This document shows, piece after piece, positions 38,015 through 47,685 of a stretch of DNA of 64,000 bases (positions are counted from its first letter, which is position 1; the number at the start of each line of letters is the position of its first letter). A program made the translations under genes and the position numbers. The DNA comes from a virus, in the IMG/VR virus record IMGVR_UViG_3300031758_000024, positions 34,583-98,582 of that record; one strand, 5' to 3'. The notes beneath the pieces are model-generated. The model ran no database searches. It was not told the DNA's origin and saw only the letters and a program-made list of their open reading frames with translations.

Positions 38015-39991
38015 TCATATCAAGTTTATTTTTTCTTCTAATTTTTCTATCTTATTAATTAATTGTCTAATTCCAGCTAATTGCAGCATGTTAAGCATGT
38101 CTGTAAAGACGGCCTCAACCATATTGTCATCATTATAGTGAATTGCTTCTGGAAAAACTTTTTCTAATTGTTCAGCTATTACACCATATTTTAATAGGCC
38201 TGGTTGACTTTTGAAATTAAATTTTGAAATATTAATTAATTTTAATGTGTCTATTGCATCTGTATTTTCAATATTAAAAATATTTTCTATATTTTCCTTA
38301 TACCTAATGGAGGACGTCCCTAACGTACCGCTTACATAAACGACTTTATCAACATTTATAGTGTTTAGCGCATTAGAATTTAAACCCTGCGTAAAATATA
38401 ACTCATTGCTCCCGCCCATTCTAATCTGGGCAGAGTAGGTTCCACTACTTGCTTTAAAGCCTAATGAGACGTTTGCTGCCGTTGAGTCAATGAGTACATT
38501 TGCGCTATTAACATCTGATGCGTTTATAGTTCCGCCAAAAATAGCTTCTGCTGCAATTATTCTAACATTTGCTGTGTCATTATAGTTTCTAAAGTAAAAA
38601 TAATTAGCTCCACCACCAACACGTATCTGCGCTGTAGCATTATTGTTTGTTTCGTTTGCCTTAAATGCTATTGATGTATTGTCGTTACCAGAATTGGCTC
38701 TTAAAATTAAATTAGCTGTTGCCCAATCTGTTGTTGTCGTATTTCTTCTAATATCTATTGAACCATTTAAAACTTGAAAATATGCTCCAGATTCCAATCT
38801 AATGCCAGTGGTTCCAAGATCCGTTGGAGAATAGCCAATGCTTAATGTTGCACCTTGTGCAGTTATTTTAATGCCGCCAGTACTTGTCATGAGTCCATAA
38901 TTGGTTGTTGCTGCTGGATTAAATGCTATAGTTGACGTGTCTCCAGACCCTGCAGCGTATAGATTGAATGTAGTGCCACTTAAAACGATCCTTTGACCGC
39001 TTGATGCGGTTTGTATAGTTCCTCCAGTTATCGTTGCGCTAGAAGTAATGCTTCCACTAAACGTACCCCCCACTGCATTAATTGTTCCGGTTATGGATAA
39101 TGTTCCGGCGCTATTATCCCATAAGATATATCTTGTTGAGTCACCAACCCTAAAGTCACTATAATCGCCATATGTTTTTATTGTAGAGCTATTCCAGTAA
39201 TTATTAGAATTAAGTGAAAAAGCGCCAGCTAATAATTCTCCTCTTGCAACAATATTATTAAATTCAGCTCTTCCATCCCCAGATATAATCCACCCAGCCG
39301 TGCCTGCAGACCATGTATCGGTTGTATTATTATATGAACCGTTGTAGTCAGATGATCTAAGTATAGCTTTATTGTCTGGACTGGTTATTGTTGTGGCAGT
39401 TCCTGGTTGGGTTAAAATTATTTCATGTGCACCTATTGTGCCAGCAGTTATTTTAGCTGCAGTTAATGAACCAATAAATTCTTCATCAATTAATGGAGTA
39501 TCCCCCGAAGCAACTATATTCGTCCAATCGCTAATATTGCCTGCGGAATCTATTGAGCGAACTCTTCCATAATATTTAACAGGATTAGTTGTAGAAGATG
39601 TGCTTGTTGTAGTGCTGTTATCATCTACTGAAACCAAAAAAACATTTGTTTGCACAAAACCAGTCCTATGGGGAGTTAGCGGAGTTGCAGCAGAGATAAC
39701 TTGATACTCGCCTCCAACACTTTCTATTTGCTCTTGCTTATATAATTCATACTCGTATTTAGCAGTGTCTTCATCAACGCTATCTGTATATTTGAAGAGT
39801 ACATTGAGAAAAGATGCCGCCAAAACTAAATTAGTTGGCGCACCTGGAATAGTAGAATCTGTCGGAGTAAAAAATCTTACAGAATCAGTATAAGGAGAAA
39901 CCACATTGACATCATTATTTTTGCTTCTAACCGTAACAATATATTCTTTATTTGGTTTTAAATTTTCTATATTTACAGGTATAATAGCCAT
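38015..39991 (-). CDS. Tail fibre/spike with C-terminal S74 intramolecular chaperone
   Basis: A 658-residue protein starting MAIIPVNIENLKPNKEYIVT. The first about 150 residues look like a fibronectin-type III domain (GAPTNLVLAASFLNVLFKYT). The middle is beta-helical (GTINAVGGTFSGSITSSA). The last 99 residues are a peptidase S74 domain: SSIRYKENIENI (Ser560/561 and Lys565 as the expected cleavage pair), then KYGVIAEQLEKVFPEAI and a terminal coiled-coil (INKIEKLEEKINLI). S74 domains help fibre trimers fold and then cut themselves off. A host-recognition fibre is well supported. Confidence 0.87.
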   Translation of the reverse strand: MAIIPVNIENLKPNKEYIVTVRSKNNDVNVVSPYTDSVRFFTPTDSTIPGAPTNLVLAASFLNVLFKYTDSVDEDTAKYEYELYKQEQIESVGGEYQVISAATPLTPHRTGFVQTNVFLVSVDDNSTTTSTSSTTNPVKYYGRVRSIDSAGNISDWTNIVASGDTPLIDEEFIGSLTAAKITAGTIGAHEIILTQPGTATTITSPDNKAILRSSDYNGSYNNTTDTWSAGTAGWIISGDGRAEFNNIVARGELLAGAFSLNSNNYWNSSTIKTYGDYSDFRVGDSTRYILWDNSAGTLSITGTINAVGGTFSGSITSSATITGGTIQTASSGQRIVLSGTTFNLYAAGSGDTSTIAFNPAATTNYGLMTSTGGIKITAQGATLSIGYSPTDLGTTGIRLESGAYFQVLNGSIDIRRNTTTTDWATANLILRANSGNDNTSIAFKANETNNNATAQIRVGGGANYFYFRNYNDTANVRIIAAEAIFGGTINASDVNSANVLIDSTAANVSLGFKASSGTYSAQIRMGGSNELYFTQGLNSNALNTINVDKVVYVSGTLGTSSIRYKENIENIFNIENTDAIDTLKLINISKFNFKSQPGLLKYGVIAEQLEKVFPEAIHYNDDNMVEAVFTDMLNMLQLAGIRQLINKIEKLEEKINLI

Positions 39992-40521
39992 TATCTAACC
40001 CCACCAATCTTTGCAAAACTATTATCTGTTTGATTTATTATTTCATTTCCAACTTTAAGATAAAGATTATAGCTAAAAGAATATGAGGATATCTTAACAT
40101 TATTGCCTCTAGCGGATATATTTTTATCATATAATACTTCCAGCTCTGCTACATAATCTCTTTCTTGAAAGTCATTTTTAGAAAAAAGTTGCACGCTATT
40201 CAGCTCGATAGAAGAGAAACAATCTATAGTTTGCCAATCTAAATCTACAATAGCTGGACTTTCATTATTCTGTAAGGCCGTAAATTTAATTCTAAATTTT
40301 CCATAATTTATACCCTTAGAACCATAAAGGGTAAATTTTGGCCCAGAGAAATTCATGTACAATTTAGATCCAGGCTTATTAGATAGGCCATTGTCCCAAT
40401 CAGTCATGGAATTAATAAAAGAAAAATTATAACTTGAAGAAGAATTTAAATCAACTTCATACTGATCTACTGAAACCTCAGAGTAAAATCCGTAATAAGG
40501 ATTAAAATATGTTACTGTCAT
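39991..40521 (-). CDS. Beta-rich virion protein of adhesion module
   Basis: Start chosen at ATG 40519-40521, which forms an ATGA overlap with the preceding stop and has GAGG upstream. The longer frame to 40545 overlaps more. This gives 176 residues starting MTVTYFNPYYGFYSEVSVDQ. Aromatic- and Ser-rich beta strands (YNFSFINSMTDWDNGLSNKP) suggest a carbohydrate-contacting or fibre-connecting domain. No family recognised. It shares a 1-nt overlap with the S74 fibre gene. Confidence 0.65.
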   Translation of the reverse strand: MTVTYFNPYYGFYSEVSVDQYEVDLNSSSSYNFSFINSMTDWDNGLSNKPGSKLYMNFSGPKFTLYGSKGINYGKFRIKFTALQNNESPAIVDLDWQTIDCFSSIELNSVQLFSKNDFQERDYVAELEVLYDKNISARGNNVKISSYSFSYNLYLKVGNEIINQTDNSFAKIGGVR

Positions 40522-41012
40522 AATGGCACCTCTGCTATATTCCATGATAAGTTTTCTTCATTCCATACATATATATTTTCGTCTATTGGACGAGATACTG
40601 GAGGAATCCATCTTGCATCTTCTATAGTCCAAGATGGAAAGGGTTGCGGAATTAATTCCCATGAAATTTCTTCTTCATTCCAACCATATACATTTTCATT
40701 ATCGGGCTTAGGGACTGGAGGAATCCATAATCCAGTCCCTGCATCAATTACAAATGAAGGATATTGATCTGGTTTTGGGGGAACAAAGGCATCGATGTCT
40801 TCGTGGTAGATAAACCCTATCCCAGCATAATTTTTACGCAATGGAGTTCCTCCTAAAATATGGATTCCACCATAAGTATTAATAGATGTCTTTAGCCATC
40901 GCCCACCAATATTATCCATTAACCATTGATAGCCCTCATCTATGTCTTCATTATTGCCAACAGTTACGTTAATAACGATATTATTTTCATTAATTTGTGC
41001 CCAATGACTCAT
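40518..41012 (-). CDS. Fibre-associated protein with repeated WNEE motif
   Basis: Start chosen at ATG 41010-41012 (MSHWAQINENNIVINVTVGN, 164 aa), giving an ATGA overlap with the upstream stop; a slightly longer frame starts at 41021. The C-terminal half has a tandem repeat of about 35 residues: PSFVIDAGTGLWIPPVPKP then NVYGWNEEEISWELI, and again PSWTIEDARWIPPVSRP then NIYVWNEENLSWNI. Such PSW...WNEE repeats are frequent in tail proteins of aquatic tailed phages, including cyanophages. The role is probably in fibre assembly or receptor contact. Confidence 0.72.
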   Translation of the reverse strand: MSHWAQINENNIVINVTVGNNEDIDEGYQWLMDNIGGRWLKTSINTYGGIHILGGTPLRKNYAGIGFIYHEDIDAFVPPKPDQYPSFVIDAGTGLWIPPVPKPDNENVYGWNEEEISWELIPQPFPSWTIEDARWIPPVSRPIDENIYVWNEENLSWNIAEVPL

Positions 41013-44000
41013 GTTGCCCACCTAACTATGACTTGCCCACGATACCCTGCATTTCCAGGGCCACTTGAACTACTGTTTACTCCCGAACCACCAGATCCAC
41101 CAGATCCAGCAAAAATACGCGTGGCAGCTCGAGATGCATAACTGCCACCATCGCCACCATATCCAATTGTTAGATTCCAAGTAGTGACAGAGCTTCCTCC
41201 GGGGCCACCAGTATAATATAAGGCCGGGGCAGAACCCCTACTCCCTAAGCCGGATCCTCCGCTACCGGCAGTTATTTGATTATCTATGAGTACTCCGGGC
41301 GTGAAAGCGTAGAGTGAGTTTCCTGCGCCGAAACCACCAGATGCTGCGTAGTTATAATAAACTCCACTGGGGTTATTTCCTCCAGAAGTTGCCGTTCCTT
41401 TTCCTCCACCTTGACCACCACTTGCATTATAGGTTGTTCCTGAGACTTGAAAAGTAGAATTCCCTCCACTAGATCCATCTGATGCAGTTGCCGTACTTGG
41501 CGCAGCGTTACCAGATGGCGTCTGAACATAGGCTCTTGCTCCACCAGCTCCACCAGCGCCAACTACGACAGGATAACTACCAACTGTCATATTAGTTAAT
41601 GTAGGCGTAAAAGTTTCACTGGCTGCTCCACCACCACCGGGAGCATATGTGTCACCCGTCCCATACCAGTCATTTGAGTGTGCACCTCCACCTCCGCCAC
41701 CTCCGCCAGGAATGATAAGTACTTCAATATTTTTTTTCCCAGTTAATATTTCAAATGTTCCATTTTCCGTAAAGGCTCTAGCACTATAGCCGGTACCGGC
41801 ATTATACGAAAAGCCGCCAGATACTGTAAACGGAATTGATATTGACCAGGTGAATTCTTTAGTGACATTACCAGCGGTATTTTCTGCTTTAACAGTAAAA
41901 GTGTAAGAAAAAGAAGAATCATTAACTGGCGTTGTGTATGTCCCAGTAATTGCTCCAGTAGAAGAATTAATACTAAAGCCACTAGGAAGCGATCCGGCAC
42001 TGATGCTATATGTTACTGTAGGATAGGCTGTATTACTTGACACCCCATCTGAATAGGCGGTATTGTATGTTGGAGTTCCTAGTGTTTCGTCATTCCATGT
42101 TGGAGCTAAGTTAATATCGAAGCTAAATGCTTGACTTACACTACCTTCTGTATTTGATGCAGTAATAGTAAATGAGTGTGAACCAGTTGCGGTTGTCGTT
42201 CCAGTTACTGCTCCACTAGAGGAATTTAATGATAGTCCGGTTGGTAGTGTTCCAGTTGTTACCGAATATGTAGGAGTAGGATAGCCTCCTGCTATGACAG
42301 AATCTGAATATGCTACGTCATAAGTTGGTGTTGCCAATGTAGAATCTGTCCAAAATGGCGCTGCGTAAATTGCACCGGAAAATGATTGTGTGACAGATCC
42401 AGTTTCATTGGCTGCTTGAATAGTAAAAGAGTACGCTCCATAATAAGTTGGGGTACCTGTTACTGCTCCAGTGGAAGAATTTAATGATAGACCTGTTGGT
42501 AGAGTTCCAGAACTAATTGTATATGTTGGACTTCCCGTAGCAACTACCTGATCTGAATAAGCTGTATTATAAGTAAACGCTGCTAATGTATTATCTGTCC
42601 AAGCTGGTGTTACGTATAAATCATCTGTAAATAGTTGAGTAACATTACCTGCAGCGTTTTCCGCCTTAACAGTAAAAGAATATGATCCAGCTGTTGTTGA
42701 AGTTCCAGTAATTGCGCCAGTAGAAGAATTTAATGTTATTCCAGAAGGAAGTGCTCCAGTAGAAATGGAATACGTTACTGCGGGATATCCTGAGGCTGTA
42801 ACTGCATCACTATACGCCTGTCCATAAATCATATTTGCTATTGTTGAATCAGTCCATGCTGGTATTTGGTAGATAGTTCCAGTAAATGTTTTTTCTACAT
42901 ACCCCCAACTATTAGTTGCACGAATTGTAAAAGTATAAGAACCAGTTGCTCCAGTGGTCCCGGTTATTGCACCAGTCGAGCTGTTTAAAGATAAACCAGT
43001 GGGAAGTGATCCAGAATAGACAGAGTAAACTATAGTCGCTGTACCTGTGGCTGCAACGCCATCACTATATGCTACGCCTTGAGTAATAATGTCAAGTGTT
43101 TGATCAGACCAAGATGGTGGCGTTTGAACAGTTCCTGAAAAAGATTGAGTTATTGATCCAATTGCATTTTCTGCTTTAATCGTAAAGGAATATGCTCCAC
43201 TAGCTGTTGTTGTTCCACTGACTAACCCAGTTACCGAATTAAGAGTAATGCCTGATGGTAGGGCGCCAGAAGATATTAAATATGTAGCAGCGGGATATCC
43301 ATCAGCCCAAACTGAATCTGAATATGCGGTATTGTAATCGATATTTGCTAGAGTAGAATCAACCCATTCTAAATATTCATAGACAGTTCCAGAAAAAGTC
43401 GCTTCATTATAATATTTTTCATCATCTGTAGTAGCTCTAATCGTGAAACTATAGGCACCAGTTGAGTTAACTGTTCCACTTATTTGCCCAGTAGAAGAAT
43501 TAATAGATAATCCAGTCGGTAAAGTACCAGTTGAGATAGAGTAGATTGTTCCAATTGCAGATGGACCATCGGAATAAACATCGCCATAGATGAATGGTTC
43601 TAATTCAATATCTTCCCAAACTGGAGCAAGATTTATCTGGTAATCTTCTATTCCAGCATTATCTACTTCGTTTAACTTTCTTAAATTAGGTGTTGAATAA
43701 TATATAAAATATGAACCCTGTATTTCTGTGGCGACAACATGTTCTTCTGCGGTTTGAAAATAAATATAATCACCATCTATTACTGTTTTTACAGGAATAA
43801 ATGTTGCACCTTTTTCGTATACTACAACATATGAATTAGTGTCTTCTAAAGTTTGCAACGTAGAATTTTTATATGTATTTATATTTAAATCTTTTATATT
43901 TGCAAACAGCCAAAAGCCAACACTAAGAGTATCCCTGGGCGTGAACTTGGCAATAGACCTTTTCAGGTATGGATATGAGTAATTATAGTTTGGTGTAGCA

Positions 44001-44044
44001 GAATTAATCGTTTGATCTGACTTAAAATATTTAAACCACGTCAT
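41009..44044 (-). CDS. Putative adhesin: seven Ig-like repeats plus glycine-rich tip
   Basis: A 1011-residue protein starting MTWFKYFKSDQTINSATPNY. After about 120 residues come seven putative Ig (He_PIG-type) repeats, each with a core such as SGTLPTGLSLNSSTGAVTGT and a YSFTI/YTFTV strand. From about residue 770 a glycine-rich domain follows (IPGGGGGGGGAHSND, GGPGGSSVTTWNL) ending YRGQVIVRWAT. Glycine-rich tips of this kind occur in phage adhesins and form receptor-specific loops. It lies in the adhesion module between terminase and portal. The repeat array could change copy number by recombination. Confidence 0.83.
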   Translation of the reverse strand: MTWFKYFKSDQTINSATPNYNYSYPYLKRSIAKFTPRDTLSVGFWLFANIKDLNINTYKNSTLQTLEDTNSYVVVYEKGATFIPVKTVIDGDYIYFQTAEEHVVATEIQGSYFIYYSTPNLRKLNEVDNAGIEDYQINLAPVWEDIELEPFIYGDVYSDGPSAIGTIYSISTGTLPTGLSINSSTGQISGTVNSTGAYSFTIRATTDDEKYYNEATFSGTVYEYLEWVDSTLANIDYNTAYSDSVWADGYPAATYLISSGALPSGITLNSVTGLVSGTTTASGAYSFTIKAENAIGSITQSFSGTVQTPPSWSDQTLDIITQGVAYSDGVAATGTATIVYSVYSGSLPTGLSLNSSTGAITGTTGATGSYTFTIRATNSWGYVEKTFTGTIYQIPAWTDSTIANMIYGQAYSDAVTASGYPAVTYSISTGALPSGITLNSSTGAITGTSTTAGSYSFTVKAENAAGNVTQLFTDDLYVTPAWTDNTLAAFTYNTAYSDQVVATGSPTYTISSGTLPTGLSLNSSTGAVTGTPTYYGAYSFTIQAANETGSVTQSFSGAIYAAPFWTDSTLATPTYDVAYSDSVIAGGYPTPTYSVTTGTLPTGLSLNSSSGAVTGTTTATGSHSFTITASNTEGSVSQAFSFDINLAPTWNDETLGTPTYNTAYSDGVSSNTAYPTVTYSISAGSLPSGFSINSSTGAITGTYTTPVNDSSFSYTFTVKAENTAGNVTKEFTWSISIPFTVSGGFSYNAGTGYSARAFTENGTFEILTGKKNIEVLIIPGGGGGGGGAHSNDWYGTGDTYAPGGGGAASETFTPTLTNMTVGSYPVVVGAGGAGGARAYVQTPSGNAAPSTATASDGSSGGNSTFQVSGTTYNASGGQGGGKGTATSGGNNPSGVYYNYAASGGFGAGNSLYAFTPGVLIDNQITAGSGGSGLGSRGSAPALYYTGGPGGSSVTTWNLTIGYGGDGGSYASRAATRIFAGSGGSGGSGVNSSSSGPGNAGYRGQVIVRWAT

Positions 44045-44045
44045 A

Positions 44046-45827
44046 TTAATTTACTTCCGTATAAATAATTTCATATTCATAATTATCCATTATATCATCA
44101 ATTACTTCTATATTTATAACTGCGTCACATCTAGGTAAACCGTTAACAATATCTACATTGAATTGACTGACACTAACAGATAAAGGTTTTTTTGCAGCAT
44201 CTTGGCTATAGTCTGCGCTTCTAGCTAAGCTATAATCAATATCAAGAGAAGATATTTTCTTAGATCCATCCGCGCCCGTGTGAGCGTGCTCACTTAAGTC
44301 TACTCCATCTATAGTAATACCTTCTGCCACTTCTATGTCACCAATAATTTTTCCGCCGTCTCTCAATAAATACTGAGGATGGTCATTTTCGTCTAATCCA
44401 GATAAAAGCTTATGATCTGATTGAACAGTATCTTTTCTGGTCAAACTAATAATTGCCCCACTAAATATTTGAGCATACACGTCGTTTGGAACATTAAGAA
44501 GAACATTAGGCTTTGGCAAACCTTTAACAGATAGCTGTGATATATAGTTAGCGTATTTTCTTTTTTCATGAATTAACTGCATTAGTGCGTCAGTTTTACC
44601 CATAACTATATGATGCCTATCTACCACGTCAGCCATAATAGAAGTAAAGTTACCCTTTAATAGAATTGATGCCAATAACATTTCTTCAGTTAAAAATGGA
44701 AACCTTTTCTTAAAAGAAGTTGTTTCATAATCCAAATCAAAAGGACTTCCTATTTCAGATGAAAACTTTAATCCAGGAGCTAAATATCTTGTATAAAAGA
44801 TTATAGAGTTTTCTTCTAAATCTCTTTTTAATGATTGTAAAATATCTTCTATTTCAGAATCTACAGCATTTAATTTAATCGCAAAAAAAGCTTGAAATTT
44901 TGCGGCATGTTCTTTCGAGATTTTATCCAATTCGGCTGAAGGGATCGCTCCTGGTTTGGATACGATTGTTTTTGCAATCCTGCTCGAATAATGTTTGGCC
45001 GTTTTGCACCATGAGTCATAGTGTGCTGCGACTTTTTGCTGCAGTTCGTTTTCATAAACCTCCCTAAAATCTTGGCTTAAAGATAATTGTATTGCATATA
45101 CCTCTTTTTGAAGAGACTTTAATAATTTTCTAAATTGTAGAAAATATGAAAAAGTAGAATGAGCTATGGAGTAATAAAACTCCTCTAAAAATTTTCTTGA
45201 ACAAGTAGAATTTAGTTTTTCTGCAAAAATTATTTCTTCAAAATTAATATGACCAGGAATTGGTATTCTTACCTTAATCATTTCATCTTTTCGATCTTTA
45301 TGGGCTTTACTATCAGGAGCAGGATAAGGCAGAATGGTGACAATGTCATCGGAATCTTCCAGATCTTTTTCTGATACATCAATTTGATTTGGTTGTGGTA
45401 GATTTTGTGTTGAATTTATTTTTAACGAATCAGTAACCCGTTGATTGTAGACTGCCAATGCCTTAGGCTGTGTGGTATATAGATTGTTGTTTAATTCATC
45501 CCAAAGATTTTGATGCGCAGATAAAAGATCATTATTAATATTGGGATTTATATAAACTTTTTTCATTAAATTTTCAATATCATCAATTGTATCCGTAATA
45601 AGCGTCTGTGCTGATTCTGCTTCTTTTCTAACAAAATCTATTGGTATAGAATATGCCTGTTTAACTCCAGAATCAGCAGTTCTGTTATAGGCCTTTTGTC
45701 CTACAGCTCTATATGCCTCTGATCCAGTGGGGTTTGTATATGGGGCATCTTGAAATTTATAATCACCATAAATATTATTAGGAACTTCTGAATATGATTC
45801 CTGATAATTTACACCAATCTCACTCAT
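44046..45827 (-). CDS. Fibre base / virion protein with fibre-type C-terminus
   Basis: A 593-residue protein starting MSEIGVNYQESYSEVPNNIY, its ATG overlapping the terminase stop by one base. The central part is long, helical and charged (RKLLKSLQKEVYAIQLSLSQ). The C-terminal 150 residues carry SGLDENDHPQYLL, IEVAEGITIDGVDLSEHAH and DGSKKISSLDI, a motif set typical of phage fibre shafts. It is likely the protein that attaches the following adhesin to the virion. No enzymatic residues are visible. Confidence 0.72.
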   Translation of the reverse strand: MSEIGVNYQESYSEVPNNIYGDYKFQDAPYTNPTGSEAYRAVGQKAYNRTADSGVKQAYSIPIDFVRKEAESAQTLITDTIDDIENLMKKVYINPNINNDLLSAHQNLWDELNNNLYTTQPKALAVYNQRVTDSLKINSTQNLPQPNQIDVSEKDLEDSDDIVTILPYPAPDSKAHKDRKDEMIKVRIPIPGHINFEEIIFAEKLNSTCSRKFLEEFYYSIAHSTFSYFLQFRKLLKSLQKEVYAIQLSLSQDFREVYENELQQKVAAHYDSWCKTAKHYSSRIAKTIVSKPGAIPSAELDKISKEHAAKFQAFFAIKLNAVDSEIEDILQSLKRDLEENSIIFYTRYLAPGLKFSSEIGSPFDLDYETTSFKKRFPFLTEEMLLASILLKGNFTSIMADVVDRHHIVMGKTDALMQLIHEKRKYANYISQLSVKGLPKPNVLLNVPNDVYAQIFSGAIISLTRKDTVQSDHKLLSGLDENDHPQYLLRDGGKIIGDIEVAEGITIDGVDLSEHAHTGADGSKKISSLDIDYSLARSADYSQDAAKKPLSVSVSQFNVDIVNGLPRCDAVINIEVIDDIMDNYEYEIIYTEVN

Positions 45828-47683
45828 TAGAACATCCTTCTTACTCTTTTCGTAGAAGTAGACCTACGAAAACCTTTTGATGGATTTAACGCATCAACTC
45901 GTCCGGTAATAATAACTTTATTTTTTTCATCATCTTCTTTATCTACTTTTTTAGTATCTGGAACAAAAAAATGATTAGAAAAAGTTTCAGTATTCGTTGC
46001 GTAATGTGCCTGTGAAAACTCTCCATAGTTTTGCGTAATAGCTAAAAGCGCCAGCATTAAAGCATCGTGTGCGTGATCCATTGCTGATCCCGCTGCTTCG
46101 AAAACTGGTCGACCAGTTTGAGTTGTTCGAACTACAACATAAGATATTAATTGCATATACAACTCTTCGTCGGAATCTGGAATCATTAATTTTTCTTTTT
46201 CTAAATATTGACGAAGATTATCAACCATAAAAGGTTTCATTTCTTTTTTAACCATTAATTTTGTATATGGATCTCTTACGTCTATGCTTTCGCCAAACGC
46301 AACACCTTTTATTTTTTCTTTCAAACCAGATCTAGGATTTTCGACACCATGCTTTTTAAGAAGCTCTACTTGCACCTCTCCATACCCACGGTCTACATAA
46401 ATATGTTTTGGATTAAATATCTGATTAAGTTCAATAATTCTATCTACTGCTTTAGTTAAAGTGTATTCAGATCTAGCTATTTCTTCTCTATAGCAAATTT
46501 TTGTCTTGCCTCTAAATCTGGAATCTTCATAATTTTCTGAGCAGACTTCGACAACAACAATATTTGTTCCTGCACCGTATTTATCCCAGTCAACACCTAT
46601 TGTATGAAAAGATCTGGCAGATGTTATTTCTGGAATATAGTTCCACGAAGGAGAAATAAAAGCTCTATCTACAAACTTTCTAGGATAAACACCTTCAGAA
46701 TCTTCACCCCAATCAGCTTCTATTTCATGCCGATATCCACTTGGAGAATATTGTTCTCTAAATTCTTCCTCTTGTTCTTTAGAAAAATATGGATTACAGT
46801 AAGAAGGAAACCAAAACTCAGTAAACCTTGGTGATCTGCACCATTCCCAGAATCTTTCTCGCCTACCTGTTGGGGTAGAGGCTCCAATCATAACTTTGTC
46901 TGGTTGATCTTCAGCGGTTTTTTGGAGCATAGCGTACAGCGCATCTAGATCGTCTGCGTGCATGTAGTCCATTTCGTCAAGAATAATAAGATGGGCTTCC
47001 TGACCACGAGCAACGTCACTCTTTCCACCGCTCTTCATTCCTGAAGTAAAGAATCTAATTGTAGAACCATTAGAAAACTGAATCATGAATTGAGGGCTTG
47101 TAACTTTTCTTGTTATAGAGTTCATAACTACTTCATTTTTGGAAGCAATTCTTAATATTTCTTGATAGATAAGTTCAACCTGAGTTTTCATTGGAGCGAT
47201 AACTAAAGACCTACCGTCCTTATGAGTATAACTGTAATGCAAAAGTTGAACTGCCAAACTAAATGTTTTTCCTAAACGACGACCAGCTCTTAAAACTTTT
47301 CTCAAAGATGGATCACGCAATATAAGAATTTGATATACACGCAGATTTGCTTCCAAGAATTGTTTTGCCCAAACAACTGGATCCTTAGAAACATGCAATT
47401 GTCTTTGATGGTCTGCGCTAATTCCATCAGCTAATAAATTTAAGTCAACTTCAAATGGCTCATCAATTAGAAGAGCCAATTCTCTGTTTGTCATTTTTCT
47501 CTCCAAAACAGGAGTTCCATCATTCCAAGCTAAATGAGATAATTTATTTTCAAAAACCCATTCAATTCTATTAACTTGCTTGATAAGCTCAGGGTCTTGA
47601 ATACGAATTATTTCTAATAAATCTTCTCTAGATAGCTTTTCTAAAGCGCTTCTAAATTCTTGTGTTTTTGTGAATATACTCAT
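45827..47683 (-). CDS. terL: Terminase large subunit (packaging ATPase/nuclease)
   Basis: A 618-residue protein. The ATPase half has Walker A AGRRLGKT (residues 133-140), Walker B LIILDE (232-237) and coupling motif GAST (267-270). The RNase H-like nuclease half has the acidic residues IGVDWDKYG (Asp365), IYVDRGYGE (Asp431) and MDHAHDALMLAL (Asp536/Asp540). The protein pumps DNA into the prohead and makes the packaging cuts. The N-terminal 110 residues and a basic C-terminus (FRRSTSTKRVRRMF) are extensions. No obvious small subunit lies directly beside it; the Cys-rich protein at 53512 is one candidate. Confidence 0.95.
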   Translation of the reverse strand: MSIFTKTQEFRSALEKLSREDLLEIIRIQDPELIKQVNRIEWVFENKLSHLAWNDGTPVLERKMTNRELALLIDEPFEVDLNLLADGISADHQRQLHVSKDPVVWAKQFLEANLRVYQILILRDPSLRKVLRAGRRLGKTFSLAVQLLHYSYTHKDGRSLVIAPMKTQVELIYQEILRIASKNEVVMNSITRKVTSPQFMIQFSNGSTIRFFTSGMKSGGKSDVARGQEAHLIILDEMDYMHADDLDALYAMLQKTAEDQPDKVMIGASTPTGRRERFWEWCRSPRFTEFWFPSYCNPYFSKEQEEEFREQYSPSGYRHEIEADWGEDSEGVYPRKFVDRAFISPSWNYIPEITSARSFHTIGVDWDKYGAGTNIVVVEVCSENYEDSRFRGKTKICYREEIARSEYTLTKAVDRIIELNQIFNPKHIYVDRGYGEVQVELLKKHGVENPRSGLKEKIKGVAFGESIDVRDPYTKLMVKKEMKPFMVDNLRQYLEKEKLMIPDSDEELYMQLISYVVVRTTQTGRPVFEAAGSAMDHAHDALMLALLAITQNYGEFSQAHYATNTETFSNHFFVPDTKKVDKEDDEKNKVIITGRVDALNPSKGFRRSTSTKRVRRMF

Positions 47684-47685
47684 AA

